Assembly: GCA_027923505.1 (NCBI GenBank)
Contig: BROI01000014.1
Location: forward strand, 310,001 to 374,000
DNA length: 64,000 bases
Direction of reading: 5' to 3'
Origin: Mayamaea pseudoterrestris
Lineage: Eukaryota > Bacillariophyta > Bacillariophyceae > Sellaphorales > Sellaphoraceae
The position numbers were made by a program, and so were the translations under genes. Below are positions 38,066 through 48,941 of this stretch, piece by piece. The first letter of the stretch is position 1. Each line of letters begins with the position of its first letter. The notes under the pieces were generated by a model. It made no database searches. It saw only the letters and a program-made list of their open reading frames with translations, and was not told the DNA's origin.

Positions 38066-38552
38066 TCTTTCGTCGAATGACTGTCGATTGTCACTCTCTT
38101 CCAAATCACGACGGCTGCCAAGTCTTTATGCAACGCTCTCCGACCGATTTCTACTCTTGTTTAAGAATTACTCTGTCTTGTCGCTCGTTGGAGTTGCCTC
38201 TCGTCGTTACGATTTTGTAATGAGAGCACGATCAGAAACCAACATCCATGGTCACTCGATCATCAACGTTTCACTGGTCCCTTTCGCGAACGCGGCGAGC
38301 TACTTTTGTGTGACCCGATTGAGGGGCTCATATGATTTGGTCATTAGTCACAATTGACATTGTATGTGATGGGACTTTGGGCCTGATAATCGGAGTATGA
38401 ATCGTACCGGTACTTAATCTTCCGCCTCTCCTTTTCGACAAATCAAAGAATAAATGACGAGCTCAGCTCAACAAAAGAGCTCTTTTCTGTAGCCATTAGC
38501 ATGCAGGAAATAACTTGCCCGATGCTGCAATCGAAATGGAGAGAATAGCAGT
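38066..38552. other. Divergent intergenic region
   Basis: The region lies between the repeat-glycoprotein start and the sulfotransferase start. I see no gene; it should hold both promoters. Confidence 0.4.
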
Positions 38553-39698
38553 ATGACGTCGCTTCTTGGCTCATGGTCTCGTATGAAACGAGTCGTTGTC
38601 GTACTCGTGACGGCCGCCATTGTATTCATCGATATTGCCAACAAACACAGAGACAATAATCTACAGTCAGTCGTTGGTACAATCCAAGCTGTAAACAAAG
38701 AATTTATTGATGACTCGCTTGAAATTCAGATTGGACCCTTTCCAATTTGGAATCCCTCGCAACCAGTACCTTGCTTTTTCGAGCCGGATTGGAACCTGGC
38801 ATCGACGCAAGTCTCAAAGGCAAGCGCTGGCATTTTCTTTGTCAAATGCCCAAAGTCTGGATCGACGTCTGGTGCTTCCGTCACACTCCGCATCGCTTCC
38901 AAAATGGCACAGCGGCAAGACCTCAACAATGCGACCATGTGTCGCAATCGCGTCCAGCATGTTCCAGCCTCTCGCATGAGCTACGACCAGCGCGACAAGA
39001 CCAGGAGCATACTATGGAGCGTCGTTCGCGAGCCAACGGCCCGGACCCTTTCGCACTACTTTCATTTTCACGTGTCGCGGCTCCATTTGCAGGCTACCGA
39101 CGAGGAGTTTGTAAGGTTTATGCGACAACACGCAGAAATGCTCACATCATTCCAACTAAAGTATCTTTCGCTGCAAAATAACATTACCAATCCAGCACTA
39201 GCAATGCAGGACATCTTTCAGCAGTACAATCTGGTCGGTGTCACGGAGCGGTTCGACGAATCCGTCGTGGTGTTGCAAATGCTGCTCAATCTGACTGCCA
39301 TGGACGTAATGTACATGAGCGCCAAGACGAGCGGGTCATACGACGGTGGACGACTCATCAAAAAGTGCATGCGGATCCAAATAACTATCGTCACGCCGGC
39401 AATGGCCACGTTCATGCAGAGTGACGAGTACACATCGATGGTGCATTGGGACAAAGTGTTGCACCAGCTCGCCAATATTGCCTTGGATTTGCGCATCGAG
39501 CAGCTTGGCAAATTAGAGTTTGCCGAAAACTTGGAAACCTTTCGAGCTCTGCGCAAGCGAGTCGATGAAACTTGTGGCGCTTTTGTCAGGTTGCCCTGCA
39601 CCAAGGATGGTGTCTTGCGTGCAGCGAACGAAACAGACTGCCTGTTGCATGACATGGGATGTGGGTTCGACTGCATAGACTCTTTGTTATACTCGTAA
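38553..39698 (+). CDS. Golgi-type carbohydrate sulfotransferase (type II membrane protein)
   Basis: The 381-residue protein has a short cytosolic tail and one signal anchor (RVVVVLVTAAIVFIDIA, about residues 13-29). The 5'-phosphosulfate-binding loop is KCPKSGSTSG (99-107), and the 3'-phosphate-binding segment is VVREPTARTLSHYFHF (157-172), with Arg159 and Ser167 as expected PAPS contacts. The family transfers sulfate from PAPS to sugar hydroxyls in the Golgi lumen. Sequons (NNAT, NIT, NLT) fit a luminal catalytic domain. The acceptor is unknown; algae make many sulfated wall and mucilage polysaccharides. It stands divergent from the repeat glycoprotein. Confidence 0.85.
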   Translation: MTSLLGSWSRMKRVVVVLVTAAIVFIDIANKHRDNNLQSVVGTIQAVNKEFIDDSLEIQIGPFPIWNPSQPVPCFFEPDWNLASTQVSKASAGIFFVKCPKSGSTSGASVTLRIASKMAQRQDLNNATMCRNRVQHVPASRMSYDQRDKTRSILWSVVREPTARTLSHYFHFHVSRLHLQATDEEFVRFMRQHAEMLTSFQLKYLSLQNNITNPALAMQDIFQQYNLVGVTERFDESVVVLQMLLNLTAMDVMYMSAKTSGSYDGGRLIKKCMRIQITIVTPAMATFMQSDEYTSMVHWDKVLHQLANIALDLRIEQLGKLEFAENLETFRALRKRVDETCGAFVRLPCTKDGVLRAANETDCLLHDMGCGFDCIDSLLYS

Positions 39699-39851
39699 GC
39701 ATGATAGCTTTCTTTTGTTTATTGCTATAGACATAAATTCCCTTGTACTAAGCCGTCGCCGATGTAAGTTTGTAATCGAGGAGTGAGTTTTAGCTTGGTG
39801 TTTACATTACTCAAAAGAACAATAAATATCGCACAATGTATTGAGTATTGA

Positions 39852-42326
39852 CTACTGAGTCTGTGTAAGTGGTATGCGGATGCAAAGCCACTCATCTTCA
39901 GTCTCTGAAATAGGCATATGCCAAACTGTTGCACCGGCCGCGGCATTCGCCTGGATTTCGCGACTGTAAAAATCCGCTGGCGTGAAGTCGATTTCCTCAC
40001 TCGTACACGCGTCGTTGACAAATCCAGCGAAGTTGTAGTTGACGATAAAGTTGCTGTACCATCGGCGAAAAAGCCTTGGCTCCAGCATGCCAATTTTGTG
40101 GTCGCGCATCTGATCGTTGGATATCAAGACTGGACGACCTCCAGGCCATCGTCCGTCGGCGTTGTCCGGCTGTACAAACAAATCGCTGCCGTTTCGCGCC
40201 TTTGATTGCTTGGACAATGAAGCAAGAATCCAATAAAAGTCGTCCAGAAAACCTCGGGGCACCACAAACACTTTCCTAGCACGCACAAGTTCATCCCGGA
40301 TCGCCTTTTCGTCCTTCGTTAGAATCTGCTTTCTCGATCCTAGTGAGCCACCGGCCCCAATCGTCACATAAAAGTAAGACTGAGTGTACTTGAAAGGAAT
40401 GATGACAAGAGGATTCTCTCCGAGGCTTTCCAAGTGATCCACCACAAACTTAATTTGGTAATAGCTAAATCGTCCGTCATCAAAGTTTTGAAGGTAGTAT
40501 CCTACGTTGGCTCCATCAACAATGCAGGTAAACGGGTCGCCCTCGCGCTTATCGAGCAATTGAAAAAAGTTTTCCAAATCCTCGTCAGCGCGAGCTTTCA
40601 TTTGTGTCTTGCCCTCCTTCCAGTTTTCCTGAAACTTGACTTGTGTTGTCCGGGCAAGGCGCATAATGCCTTCCTTAAGCCTGCTTGATTCATCTTCCTC
40701 CAGGCGAATGAGTCGAAGCTTGACTCCAGTTCGCAAACACTGGCCACTCGACGGATCAATGCGCACGCGGTTCACTACCAATTCCTCCGCAATTGCGGGT
40801 TCAGAAACAATCGGGAGAGGGGCAAAGGAAGTTATAGGTTGGAGGTGGTATTGCGGCATGCCAGTTGCCAACGCATTGTAAAGACGCTTGGCCGAACCCG
40901 CCGGGATTTCCGTCACGTCCATTGCCATTTGAGCTGCCAGTTCGTCAAACAGTTGCGGTCCACGAGCCACCGAAAACCCCAAGGTTTTGGTCGACTCAAT
41001 CGCTAAAGCTCCTGGCGCGAAACAACCATGTTCCGCCATACCAACGAGCAGCGAAACATACGTGTCGCAATCGAAATGAACTGTAGATAGAGATTGCATG
41101 AAGTGATACAGTCGCAACACTGAATCCATGTCTTTTTGCTGCAAATAGGATTGAAAAATTGGCAAAAAGGATCGTAGCCGCAGCTCCATCTTGTCGGCAT
41201 GTGTTGCGAGCAACTGCTCCGCTTCGTGGAATCTTTCTTGCGCGACAAGGAGACGCACTTGCACGTTGACTGTCTGCTCCGTCGGCTTGAAGAGCAAGTC
41301 ATGATAGGCGGCAATCTCATCCACCAAGTCGACTTTCGTCGCCTCAGCGTTTGACGTCAAATCTTGTTTGCGAGGAGAAGCATCCAATACATCCAGAATC
41401 GACGACATGCCATTATGATAAGGCTGATAGCGTTGACTTAGTGACGTCAAATGCAGCAGCGCATGCAGCATCCCCTGGTGCGCCACGCCGGCTTGCTTTA
41501 GCTTGCGCCAAACGACGGCCACGGGCTCTACATTGGCCTGCTTGGTACATTGACTGGCAATGGTGACAAGAATTGCTTCCGTCAGTTCAAACTGTTTTTG
41601 GTTCAAGTGATGAGTGTCTCGAAAGCGCTGTCGCTGGTCCAGCAACTCTTGGCGAAAGGCCTTTTTGACGAGTTGTTGCTGTGGCGGCGGCTGCTGCTGC
41701 TGCTGCGAGCCAGCATTCATAGTTGACGACGACGAAATGTGAAGGCCACGCAACACTGCTTTCAGCGACGGCAGATGGTAGTCCAACTCCAAATCGGGCG
41801 ACTTGAGCCACGCGAAGATGGGCTTGAGAAACTCGAGTCCCTTTGTCGTTTCCTGGAGCGACTTGACGCGATTGGACATGGATTCACCATTCAGAATGGG
41901 CTCGAGAATGTCAAGGTAGCTACGAAACGACTGCGACGACTCGTAGGCACTGCAAGAAGTACTTGCTGTTGGAGTCATTGTCGGATCGGGAATGTTGAAC
42001 GTTTCAAACAAGGACTTCGGCGCGACAGAGTCAGTCATTGTTGCTTGGTCGACACGCGGCAAGGATGCGTTTGGTGCAGACGGACGAGAAAAGCTCAACG
42101 ATCGCGGTGATCGCCTTGTACTTGCCCTTTCTTGCTGTTTGCTATTGTAATCAAATATTTCATTTGATCCGGCCGGTGATCGATTGCGTGGTCGTCGAAG
42201 GCGGCGCCCTTTCTCATGTTCATCGTCCACAAGGGCAGACGTCAATCGTTGCTGCTGCGTCACTCTCGCTCGTAATAAACAACAGTATTTGATTCTTCTC
42301 CTGGCTGTGGAATTCAATGTATGCAT
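39852..42326 (-). CDS. Protein-only RNase P (PRORP)
   Basis: The 824-residue protein has an N-terminal helical PPR-like region (VQVRLLVAQERFHEAEQLL, FLPIFQSYLQQKDMDSVLRLYHFM) and a C-terminal NYN-type metallonuclease. Catalytic aspartates are visible in VDGANVGYY, GFLDDFYW and ISNDQMRDHKIG, the three landmark motifs of PRORP. The enzyme removes 5' leaders from precursor tRNA without an RNA subunit. The first 95 residues are Arg- and Ser-rich, without acidic stretches except one patch, and could be a mitochondrial or plastid presequence. A second Met at 42038 would give a shorter, possibly nuclear form. The zinc-binding residues around the nuclease are not obvious to me. It is divergent from the isocitrate dehydrogenase gene by 283 bp. 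Confidence 0.92.
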   Translation of the reverse strand: MHTLNSTARRRIKYCCLLRARVTQQQRLTSALVDDEHEKGRRLRRPRNRSPAGSNEIFDYNSKQQERASTRRSPRSLSFSRPSAPNASLPRVDQATMTDSVAPKSLFETFNIPDPTMTPTASTSCSAYESSQSFRSYLDILEPILNGESMSNRVKSLQETTKGLEFLKPIFAWLKSPDLELDYHLPSLKAVLRGLHISSSSTMNAGSQQQQQPPPQQQLVKKAFRQELLDQRQRFRDTHHLNQKQFELTEAILVTIASQCTKQANVEPVAVVWRKLKQAGVAHQGMLHALLHLTSLSQRYQPYHNGMSSILDVLDASPRKQDLTSNAEATKVDLVDEIAAYHDLLFKPTEQTVNVQVRLLVAQERFHEAEQLLATHADKMELRLRSFLPIFQSYLQQKDMDSVLRLYHFMQSLSTVHFDCDTYVSLLVGMAEHGCFAPGALAIESTKTLGFSVARGPQLFDELAAQMAMDVTEIPAGSAKRLYNALATGMPQYHLQPITSFAPLPIVSEPAIAEELVVNRVRIDPSSGQCLRTGVKLRLIRLEEDESSRLKEGIMRLARTTQVKFQENWKEGKTQMKARADEDLENFFQLLDKREGDPFTCIVDGANVGYYLQNFDDGRFSYYQIKFVVDHLESLGENPLVIIPFKYTQSYFYVTIGAGGSLGSRKQILTKDEKAIRDELVRARKVFVVPRGFLDDFYWILASLSKQSKARNGSDLFVQPDNADGRWPGGRPVLISNDQMRDHKIGMLEPRLFRRWYSNFIVNYNFAGFVNDACTSEEIDFTPADFYSREIQANAAAGATVWHMPISETEDEWLCIRIPLTQTQ

Positions 42327-42609
42327 GACAAGGCAGCTACTAATGCAGGAACGTTACTGGTCGATATTGTGGGTGTTCATCATTGTGAACCACTTGTCGA
42401 TCTCGCAGCGCTACTCGCTGATCATATCGTAGCGCCACTCACTGTGACACTAACTAAAGATACGTACAGCGAAGGTCCAGCTGCTGCCATCAGATCCGAA
42501 TCCTTTTTTAGTTTCGGCACCACCATCTTGCCTCCACTTTCAGTTGCTGCTACTACAGACAACGTCATTTATCACGATAGCATTCATTCTTCTGTTCATC
42601 AAAATCATC

Positions 42610-45574
42610 ATGACCATCTTGTTGCTGCGCAGCGTTGCGCTCCTGCGTCATCGAGCCGCAGCATCATGCTCGCTGCGAGCGCTGTCAGCAGCCGCCGTCC
42701 ACGTTCCGCCACCGCCAACGTCCAACCACAAGCACTCGCCGCTGCCAGGTGCTGTTGGAACGATTGTCTATACGGGTATGTGTGTGTGTGTGTATGTGTG
42801 TGCAGTATCTAGTGTTGCTTGCCATGGGGATCGAATGATATGCAAGACATTAGCATTGATGACTCATGACGATTCTTTCATTCCATTAGAAACTGACGAA
42901 GCTCCGGCGCTCGCAACCTACTCGTTATATCCCTACCTTAGCAAGGTACGAAGATTGGAGCAAATAGGAGCTCACTGTTATGTCTTCTATTTGCGCTCGA
43001 GCCGTTCGATGATATCGCCTGCATAAACTCACACTCCAACCACTTCATATTCTTTCACTCACAGTTTTCCGCCGCGGCAAACATTGACATTGTTCCATGC
43101 GACATTTCGCTCGCGGGACGCGTCTTGGCCGCCTTTCCCGAGTTTCTGGAGGAGGACCAGCGCGTTCCAGACAATTTGTCGTATTTGGGCAAGCTGGCGC
43201 TGCAGCCGGATTGCTGCATTGTCAAGCTTCCCAACATTTCGGCGCCGCTCGGGCAGTTGCAGAGGTATGCTGCTGCTATGCTATGCTTTTCTTATTTTTC
43301 TTACATGTTAATAACCTTCTCCATTTCATTCCCCTCGCCATGACAGCTGCATTTCCGAACTCCGCAACAAGGGCTACAACGTTCCGCTCTATCCCACGGA
43401 ACCACGAAACGAATCCGAGCAGCAAATCCAACACCGCTACCAGTCCATTATGGGATCCGCCGTCAATCCAGTCTTGCGCGAAGGCAACTCGGATCGCCGG
43501 GTGGCTTTGCCGGTCAAGCTGTACGCGCAAAAGAATCCACACCGCATGGGCACCTGGAGCAAGGCGTCGCGCACGCACGTGGCGCACATGACGCATGGAG
43601 ACTTTTATCAAAACGAAAAGAGTGTTATCATGGAAGAAGATACCAATGTGGAAATTGTGTTGGAAGCGGCGGATGGTTCGACGAAAGTACTCAAGTCGGA
43701 CTTGGCGCTATTAAAGGGAGAGGTTGTGGATGCCTCCTTCATGAACGTTGAAGCGCTTTGCGACTTTTATGAGTCGGAGATTCAGGACGCCAAGGACACG
43801 GACACGTTGCTTTCTCTGCACTTGAAGGCTACCATGATGAAGGTTAGCGATCCGATCATGTTTGGCCACGCCATCAAGGTGTTCTTCAAGGATGCCTTTG
43901 CCAAGCACAAGGAGACGTTGGAATCTATCGGAGCAAATCCCAACAATGGTTTGAGTGCCGTGCTGGAGCAGATTCGTGCCAAGCTGCCGAGCGAGCAAGC
44001 CAAGGAGATTGAAGCTGACTTTGAAGCCTGCTACGAAGACCGACCGTGGCTTGCAATGGTGGACTCGGACAAGGGCATTACCAACCTGCACGCTCCCAAT
44101 GATATTATCATTGATGCCAGCATGCCAGTTGTCATTCGAGATAGTGGAAAAATGTGGAACAAGTGTAATGAACTTGAGGACACAAAGTGCTTGATTCCGG
44201 ATCGGTGCTACGCTACTATTTATCAGGAGGCAATCAGCTACGTCAAGACGAACGGACAGTTTGATCCGGCGACGATGGGCAGTGTGGTAAGTGACACAAG
44301 TGAATGCATTTGATACTATCCTGCGGTCTAAATCATCCGTGAGTCTCACTCTATTCGTCTCGTTTTCCCATGACAGGCAAACGTTGGTGCGTCAATTACC
44401 ATTCTTTCCTTGCCGCTTATACATCGTTGAAACCACTGTCGTTAGGACTAACACCATCTTCTTTTTAAATTTAACATCGCAGGACTAATGGCGGCAAAGG
44501 CAGAGGAGTACGGGTCGCATGACAAGACATTTGAGATCCCGGAGGCTGGCAAGGTGCTTGTCAAGGATAAGACGTCAGGCAAGACAATCTTTGAGCACTC
44601 GGTCGAGAGCGGTGACATTTGGCGCATGTGCCAGACCAAGGATATAGCCATCAAGGATTGGGTCCGCCTTGCTGTGAAACGTGCCGTGGCCACTAACGAT
44701 CGCACAGTTTTCTGGCTCGATCGGCGCCGAGCACATGATGCAAACTTGATCAAAAAGGTGAATGAGTATCTGACCCTGTATGACACTGACGGTTTGGATA
44801 TTAGCATTATGCGACCTGTCGATGCAATTCGCATATCCATGGAGCGTGCAACAGATGGTCGCAACACTATTTCTGTGACTGGAAATGTCCTTCGTGATTA
44901 CTTGACAGGTGAGTGGCAAAGCAGAGCACAGTTGTTAGTCACCGGATGTTCCGCGGCCTCAAGCATCTGGAAAGGCCATCATTGCTGACCTCCTTGTACT
45001 ATACAATTTACACCCAGACCTGTTCCCAATTTTGGAGCTTGGAACGTCTGCCAAGATGCTTTCGATCGTGCCGCTGCTTGCCGGTGGCGGTTTGTACGAG
45101 ACTGGAGCCGGAGGGTCCGCACCAAAGCATGTTCAGCAATTCACAAAGGAGGGTCACTTGCGCTGGGATAGCCTTGGCGAGTACTTGGCCATGGCGGTTG
45201 CATATGAAGGCCTTGCCGACAGGGATCCAAAGGCGAAAATGCTTGGCGACTGCTTGAACAAGGCTGTCGGTCGCATTCTCGACAACCGAAAGAGCCCTTC
45301 ACGAGCTGTGAACCAAATAGACAACCGCGCGACAAACTATTACGTTGCTTTATACTGGGCTGAATACTTGTCGCAGGTTGATGAAGCCTTTGTTTCGATC
45401 TACCACTCCCTCGCCGAGAACCGCGCCAAGATTGTGGAGGAGTTCAAGGCGTGCCAAGGTGCACCCGTTGACCTTGGCGGCTACTATTTATTTGATAGCC
45501 AGTTGGCGCACAAGGCTATGAACCCGTCACCCACGTTGAACGCCATTCTTGATGGCTTTGGACCCAAGATTTAG
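42610..45574 (+). CDS. Monomeric NADP-isocitrate dehydrogenase, mitochondrial, seven exons
   Basis: Exons are 42610-42775, 42890-42945, 43065-43264, 43347-44286, 44377-44386, 44483-44908 and 45018-45574, giving 784 codons. All six introns are GT-AG and all phases agree. The protein matches the bacterial-type monomeric IDH throughout: [81 protein letters not shown] and [17 protein letters not shown]. The first 30 residues ([20 protein letters not shown]) are Arg-rich and lack acid, typical of a mitochondrial presequence. The enzyme oxidises isocitrate to 2-oxoglutarate and CO2 with NADP. Exon 5 is only 10 nt and codes ANV plus one base of Gly. A TG-repeat fills the start of intron 1. It is a bacterial-type gene in an intron-containing nuclear context, which suggests old lateral or endosymbiotic origin. 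Confidence 0.95.
42778..42810 (+). repeat. TG dinucleotide repeat in IDH intron 1
   Basis: A short (TG)n tract directly follows the GTATGT donor of intron 1, ending in TGCAG, which could act as an alternative acceptor. Confidence 0.8.
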
Positions 45575-45725
45575 TTTGGAGACTTACGAGTGAATTAGTT
45601 AAGCTGGCTATCGATGAAGAAGGTTCTAATGACGATTTTTATACCTAATGAGTAGAGAGTCAATCTGCCACTAATAGGGAATGTTCTTTTAAAAAAGTCT
45701 TGATATCACTTTTAAACTTTTTATT

Positions 45726-47025
45726 CTAATTGCGACCAAAGAAAAACTCTTCCACAAGCGACCGCTCCTGCTGTTGTCGCTGACATGTGCACTCATAGTC
45801 GCCACCGAGCATATCCTTGTAGTACTGGCAAACATCTCTCAATTCATCCGTCGGATCAATGGCGCCCGAGTACAAGTAATCAAAGGCATAGAAAAAGGCA
45901 ACCACCGTACCGGCCGTGCCAACAATGAACCACAAGACTCTCCAAAAGCGATTCTCAATCTCCCAGGCGAAAATCGTCCATCCAACCAAAATGCCAGCAG
46001 CCAGACCACCCTGCAACAAGTAAAAAAGCAGTGACGAAGATGAGAAACGGCAAGAATGCAGTTGCAAGTCCCAGACAAAGAAGATCAGCGGCGTGATCCA
46101 AAAGACTTACCACATGCGCCGCCCAATCAACATAAGGAATAAAGCTAAACAACAAAATCAGCACGACACTGCACGACACGACGCAGCACTGCTCCTTGCG
46201 CACCGACTGACCCACGCGATCCTGCTTGGTGCGCACCCGCTCACACGCCTTTAACACCACTTCGGCAAGCTTGGCGCCAAAGAGTCCCATGACGGCGCCA
46301 CTCGATCCGACGGAGAGCGCATTGGGCATGACAATGCACGACAATACCGACGAGCCAATCGCACTAGTCAAGTAGATCAAACACCATCGCAAACTGCCCC
46401 ACTCCTTTTCGAAAAACACGCCAGTCTCCAACTGCACGGCAACGTTGCAAATCAAGTGAATGACACCAGCGTGCAGCAAAATGGGCGTGAGCAGTCGATA
46501 GTACTCATTCTCATCCAATATCAAGACTGTATTTTTCGCGCCCCACTCGGACAAGACGCTGGGATAGGGGCCCCACATGGGATTGATTTGGAGCGGCGCA
46601 ATGCCGCACTGCACCATCATGCAAACTAAAATGGCAGTTTGCGCGAGCGAAAACAAAATGCTGCAGTAGCCGTATTGCTGGCGGACAATGTAGACTTCGT
46701 TTTCATCGGAAGCGTTGGAGTTGTCGTCGTCGTTGCTTCGTTTGCGGCGTCCCTTTTTCGTGGCGCCGCCTCCCTTGAGGCCAGTGTCATGCGACGACTC
46801 CACGTCTCGCACGTAGATATCATGCTGCTCCACCTCCAGCGCCTGGTAGTTGGTCTTTGGTTCATCGTTGTAGATATTGGATATCTTGAGAGTCGAGTCA
46901 AGGTCAACGGTACTTGCATCGTTTACTTCGTAAAGGTCATCACTCGTCAAGGCATTGGCGTCACGCTGCTGCTGCTTGTTGCGAAAGGGATTCTTCAAGC
47001 GACTTGCACCTGCTGATCGAGTCAT
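45726..47025 (-). CDS. Rhomboid intramembrane serine protease, two exons
   Basis: Exons are 46111-47025 and 45726-46010. A 100-nt phase-0 intron (GTAAGT...TTGCAG) rejoins the catalytic motif WAAHV to GGLAAG. The 399-residue protein has a long polar N-terminal tail with KKGRRKRSNDDDNSNASDEN, a first membrane helix near 122-138, the HxxxN motif (His190, Asn194), the catalytic GSSG motif (Ser242) and the catalytic His304 in the exon-spanning WAAHVGG. All catalytic elements are present, so it should be active. A last helix and a Cys-containing tail follow (CQYYKDMLGGDYECTCQ). Rhomboids cleave single-pass membrane proteins; the six-helix core with long N-tail fits secretory-pathway rhomboids, although the compartment is inferred. 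Confidence 0.92.
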
Positions 47026-47421
47026 TATGTATCGTTTCTAGGCAAATCAAGTTAAAGAGTATATATAGAATGAAATAGGACTATTGTTTGGCGTTTTGGT
47101 CAGCTTCACAGTGACAATGATCAATGCAGTCGGCAGCAAAATTTGGTCAACGGAAAGCCCACGATTCTTTGGCAGCCGATGATGTCGTAGCGGTACTGAT
47201 AGACTTTGGAAACGGACGTGTGGTGTGTCGCACCGCCGAGTCATTTTGGCCGCTCCAATGCATTCGCCATGCGTCGCAGCAGGTCAAACCAATCCGCATC
47301 GTCGTCGTCATCCAACGATACAGTAAACGAGTTTCTTGACCCTCTCCCTCATCATCTCCTTCTCGTTTCACTGCTTGTTCACTCGTCTCTTCTTTCCAAT
47401 CAAAATTAAATACATCAAACC
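47026..47421. other. Divergent promoter region, rhomboid and carrier-like genes
   Basis: No convincing gene is seen. A 71-codon frame at 47124 on the plus strand contains VVAVLIDFGNGRVV but lacks any other support and lies where two promoters are expected. Confidence 0.4.
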
Positions 47422-48523
47422 ATGTCGTCTACAGCACCAGTCGTCAAAATTCCAGGAGTCGCCGACGACTTTTTCATTGTCAAAAAGGGAGGTCTTTCGC
47501 AGGCGCAGGCAATGACGGCCTACCTGGGAGGCAGCATGTTTCAAACCATTTGCGATAACCCCATTACGGCGTATCGGTGAGTTTGAACGAAGTGTAGTGT
47601 ATAGTGTATGGCTTGCTCTCATGGCACGGCAAGACCTTCGCACCTCTTTCCGTTTCACTCCAATCTCACTCGAACCAATATCTCCTCCATACTTTTATAT
47701 AACATACAGCCAACTGGTCCAACAGTACGCCAAAGACTTGGCCGGCAAACCCGTCGACCCCAAGATTGCCTCGCAGGAAGCCAAGGCCATTTTCCGCGCG
47801 CACCCCGTCTCCGCCTCACTCTCCGGCGTCGGCCCTCGCTTGGTGGGCGTCGGCTTCAAGCGCATCCCCAAGTTTGGCGTCTTGTTGGGCTTTTCCTTTT
47901 TCCTCGGCGAGGGCGAGAATCCAGGCTTCATTGCCGCCACGGCGGCCAGTATCTTGAGCGCCCCCTTTATTAATCCGATTCGCATGATTGAAAAGCAGCA
48001 GCGGGCCTTCTACAAGCAGTCGGGCAAGCAAAAGCCCATTATGGAAATTTTGCGCGAGGCAGCCGCGCAACGCTTCGTGCCGCTCTTTCGCGGCACCATT
48101 CCACTCATGGGCCACTCCTTGGCGAGTGCGTTGCTCGGCTTGGTGGGACAGCCGCGGCTGCAAAAGTATATTCAGGCGGAACTGGGAGACAAGACGAGCT
48201 TGGGACGATCGGCGACGGGCTTTGTTGCGAGCGCCTGCGTGAGTCCCATCTACGTGGTGGTGACCAACCCGCTGAGTCGGTTGGAAGTCATCATGCAGAC
48301 GAATAGCATCGCCGGCAAGCGAATCACGGTGGTGGAAGCGGTCAAGGAAATGGCCACGGACATGACCACGTTTGGTTTGAGAGGCGTGTTTCGTGGGCAG
48401 GGAATTGGTATCGCCAAGGCAATTGTTTCCTTGAGTCTGTTCCATGAGGGCAGACATTTTTTGCAGGATTTCTTCAAGGCGTACAATGTCAAGCATGACT
48501 TGGTTCCGGATGAACACAAGTAA
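47422..48523 (+). CDS. Mitochondrial-carrier-family-like protein, two exons
   Basis: Exons are 47422-47576 and 47710-48523. A 133-nt phase-2 intron (GTGAGT...TACAG) joins NPITAY to RQLVQQYAKDL. The 322-residue product shows three repeats with degenerate SLC25 signatures: NPITAYRQ, APFINPIRMIEKQQ and SPIYVVVTNPLSRLEVIMQT. It also has LRGVFRGQGIGIAKAIVSLSLF, which looks like the usual 'GF-RG-P-R' helix end. Canonical Px[DE]xx[KR] motifs are altered at acidic or basic positions, so salt-bridge gating may differ from classic carriers. The substrate is unknown. No presequence is needed for this family, and none is seen. Confidence 0.75.
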
Positions 48524-48941
48524 AGGAGGACATTGGCTGGCGCAGCAATGCTTGCGAGAAGGAAGATGAAGAACAAGAACATCATGCTGTAAAATAGACG
48601 GTTAAAATATTTTATTGAGTTTCCCTAAAAGAAGGAAAGAAAACATGGTAAAAAGAATGTTGACGTGTGAGTGCTTGAAACCTTCTAGTTTGTAAGTTCT
48701 ACATCGTTGAGTTCGTCGTAGCTTATCAGATCCTGTTCAACTTGTATGACATTGATGTAGTATACAAGCATGCATCGCATTTATGCATTCGTTGCGATAA
48801 GCCGCAATCAGGTTTTACTAGGTTAGTAATCAATAGCTAGGCTGCAGTTGTCGCCTCACTAGGTTAGTAATCAATAGCTAGACTGCAGTTGTCGCCTCAT
48901 TCGTGAGCAACAAGTCCCACGACCGCGCCAACCGCGCCGAA
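48524..48941. other. Intergenic region with 41-bp tandem repeat
   Basis: The region holds no gene. Two 41-bp units (48817-48857 and 48858-48898) differ at a single position, and they end just upstream of the next gene's start at 48942. Confidence 0.6.
48817..48898 (+). repeat. 41-bp direct tandem duplication
   Basis: Two adjacent copies begin with ACTAGGTTAGTAATC and end with GTTGTCGCCTC, with one G/A difference. The near identity suggests a very recent event in the promoter or 5' UTR of the following gene. Confidence 0.95.

Noticed and set aside
47124-47339. 71-codon frame with VVAVLIDFGNGRVV
   Set aside because: It is short, without homologue I know, and sits in a divergent promoter region; resemblance to a Tudor-like strand is weak.
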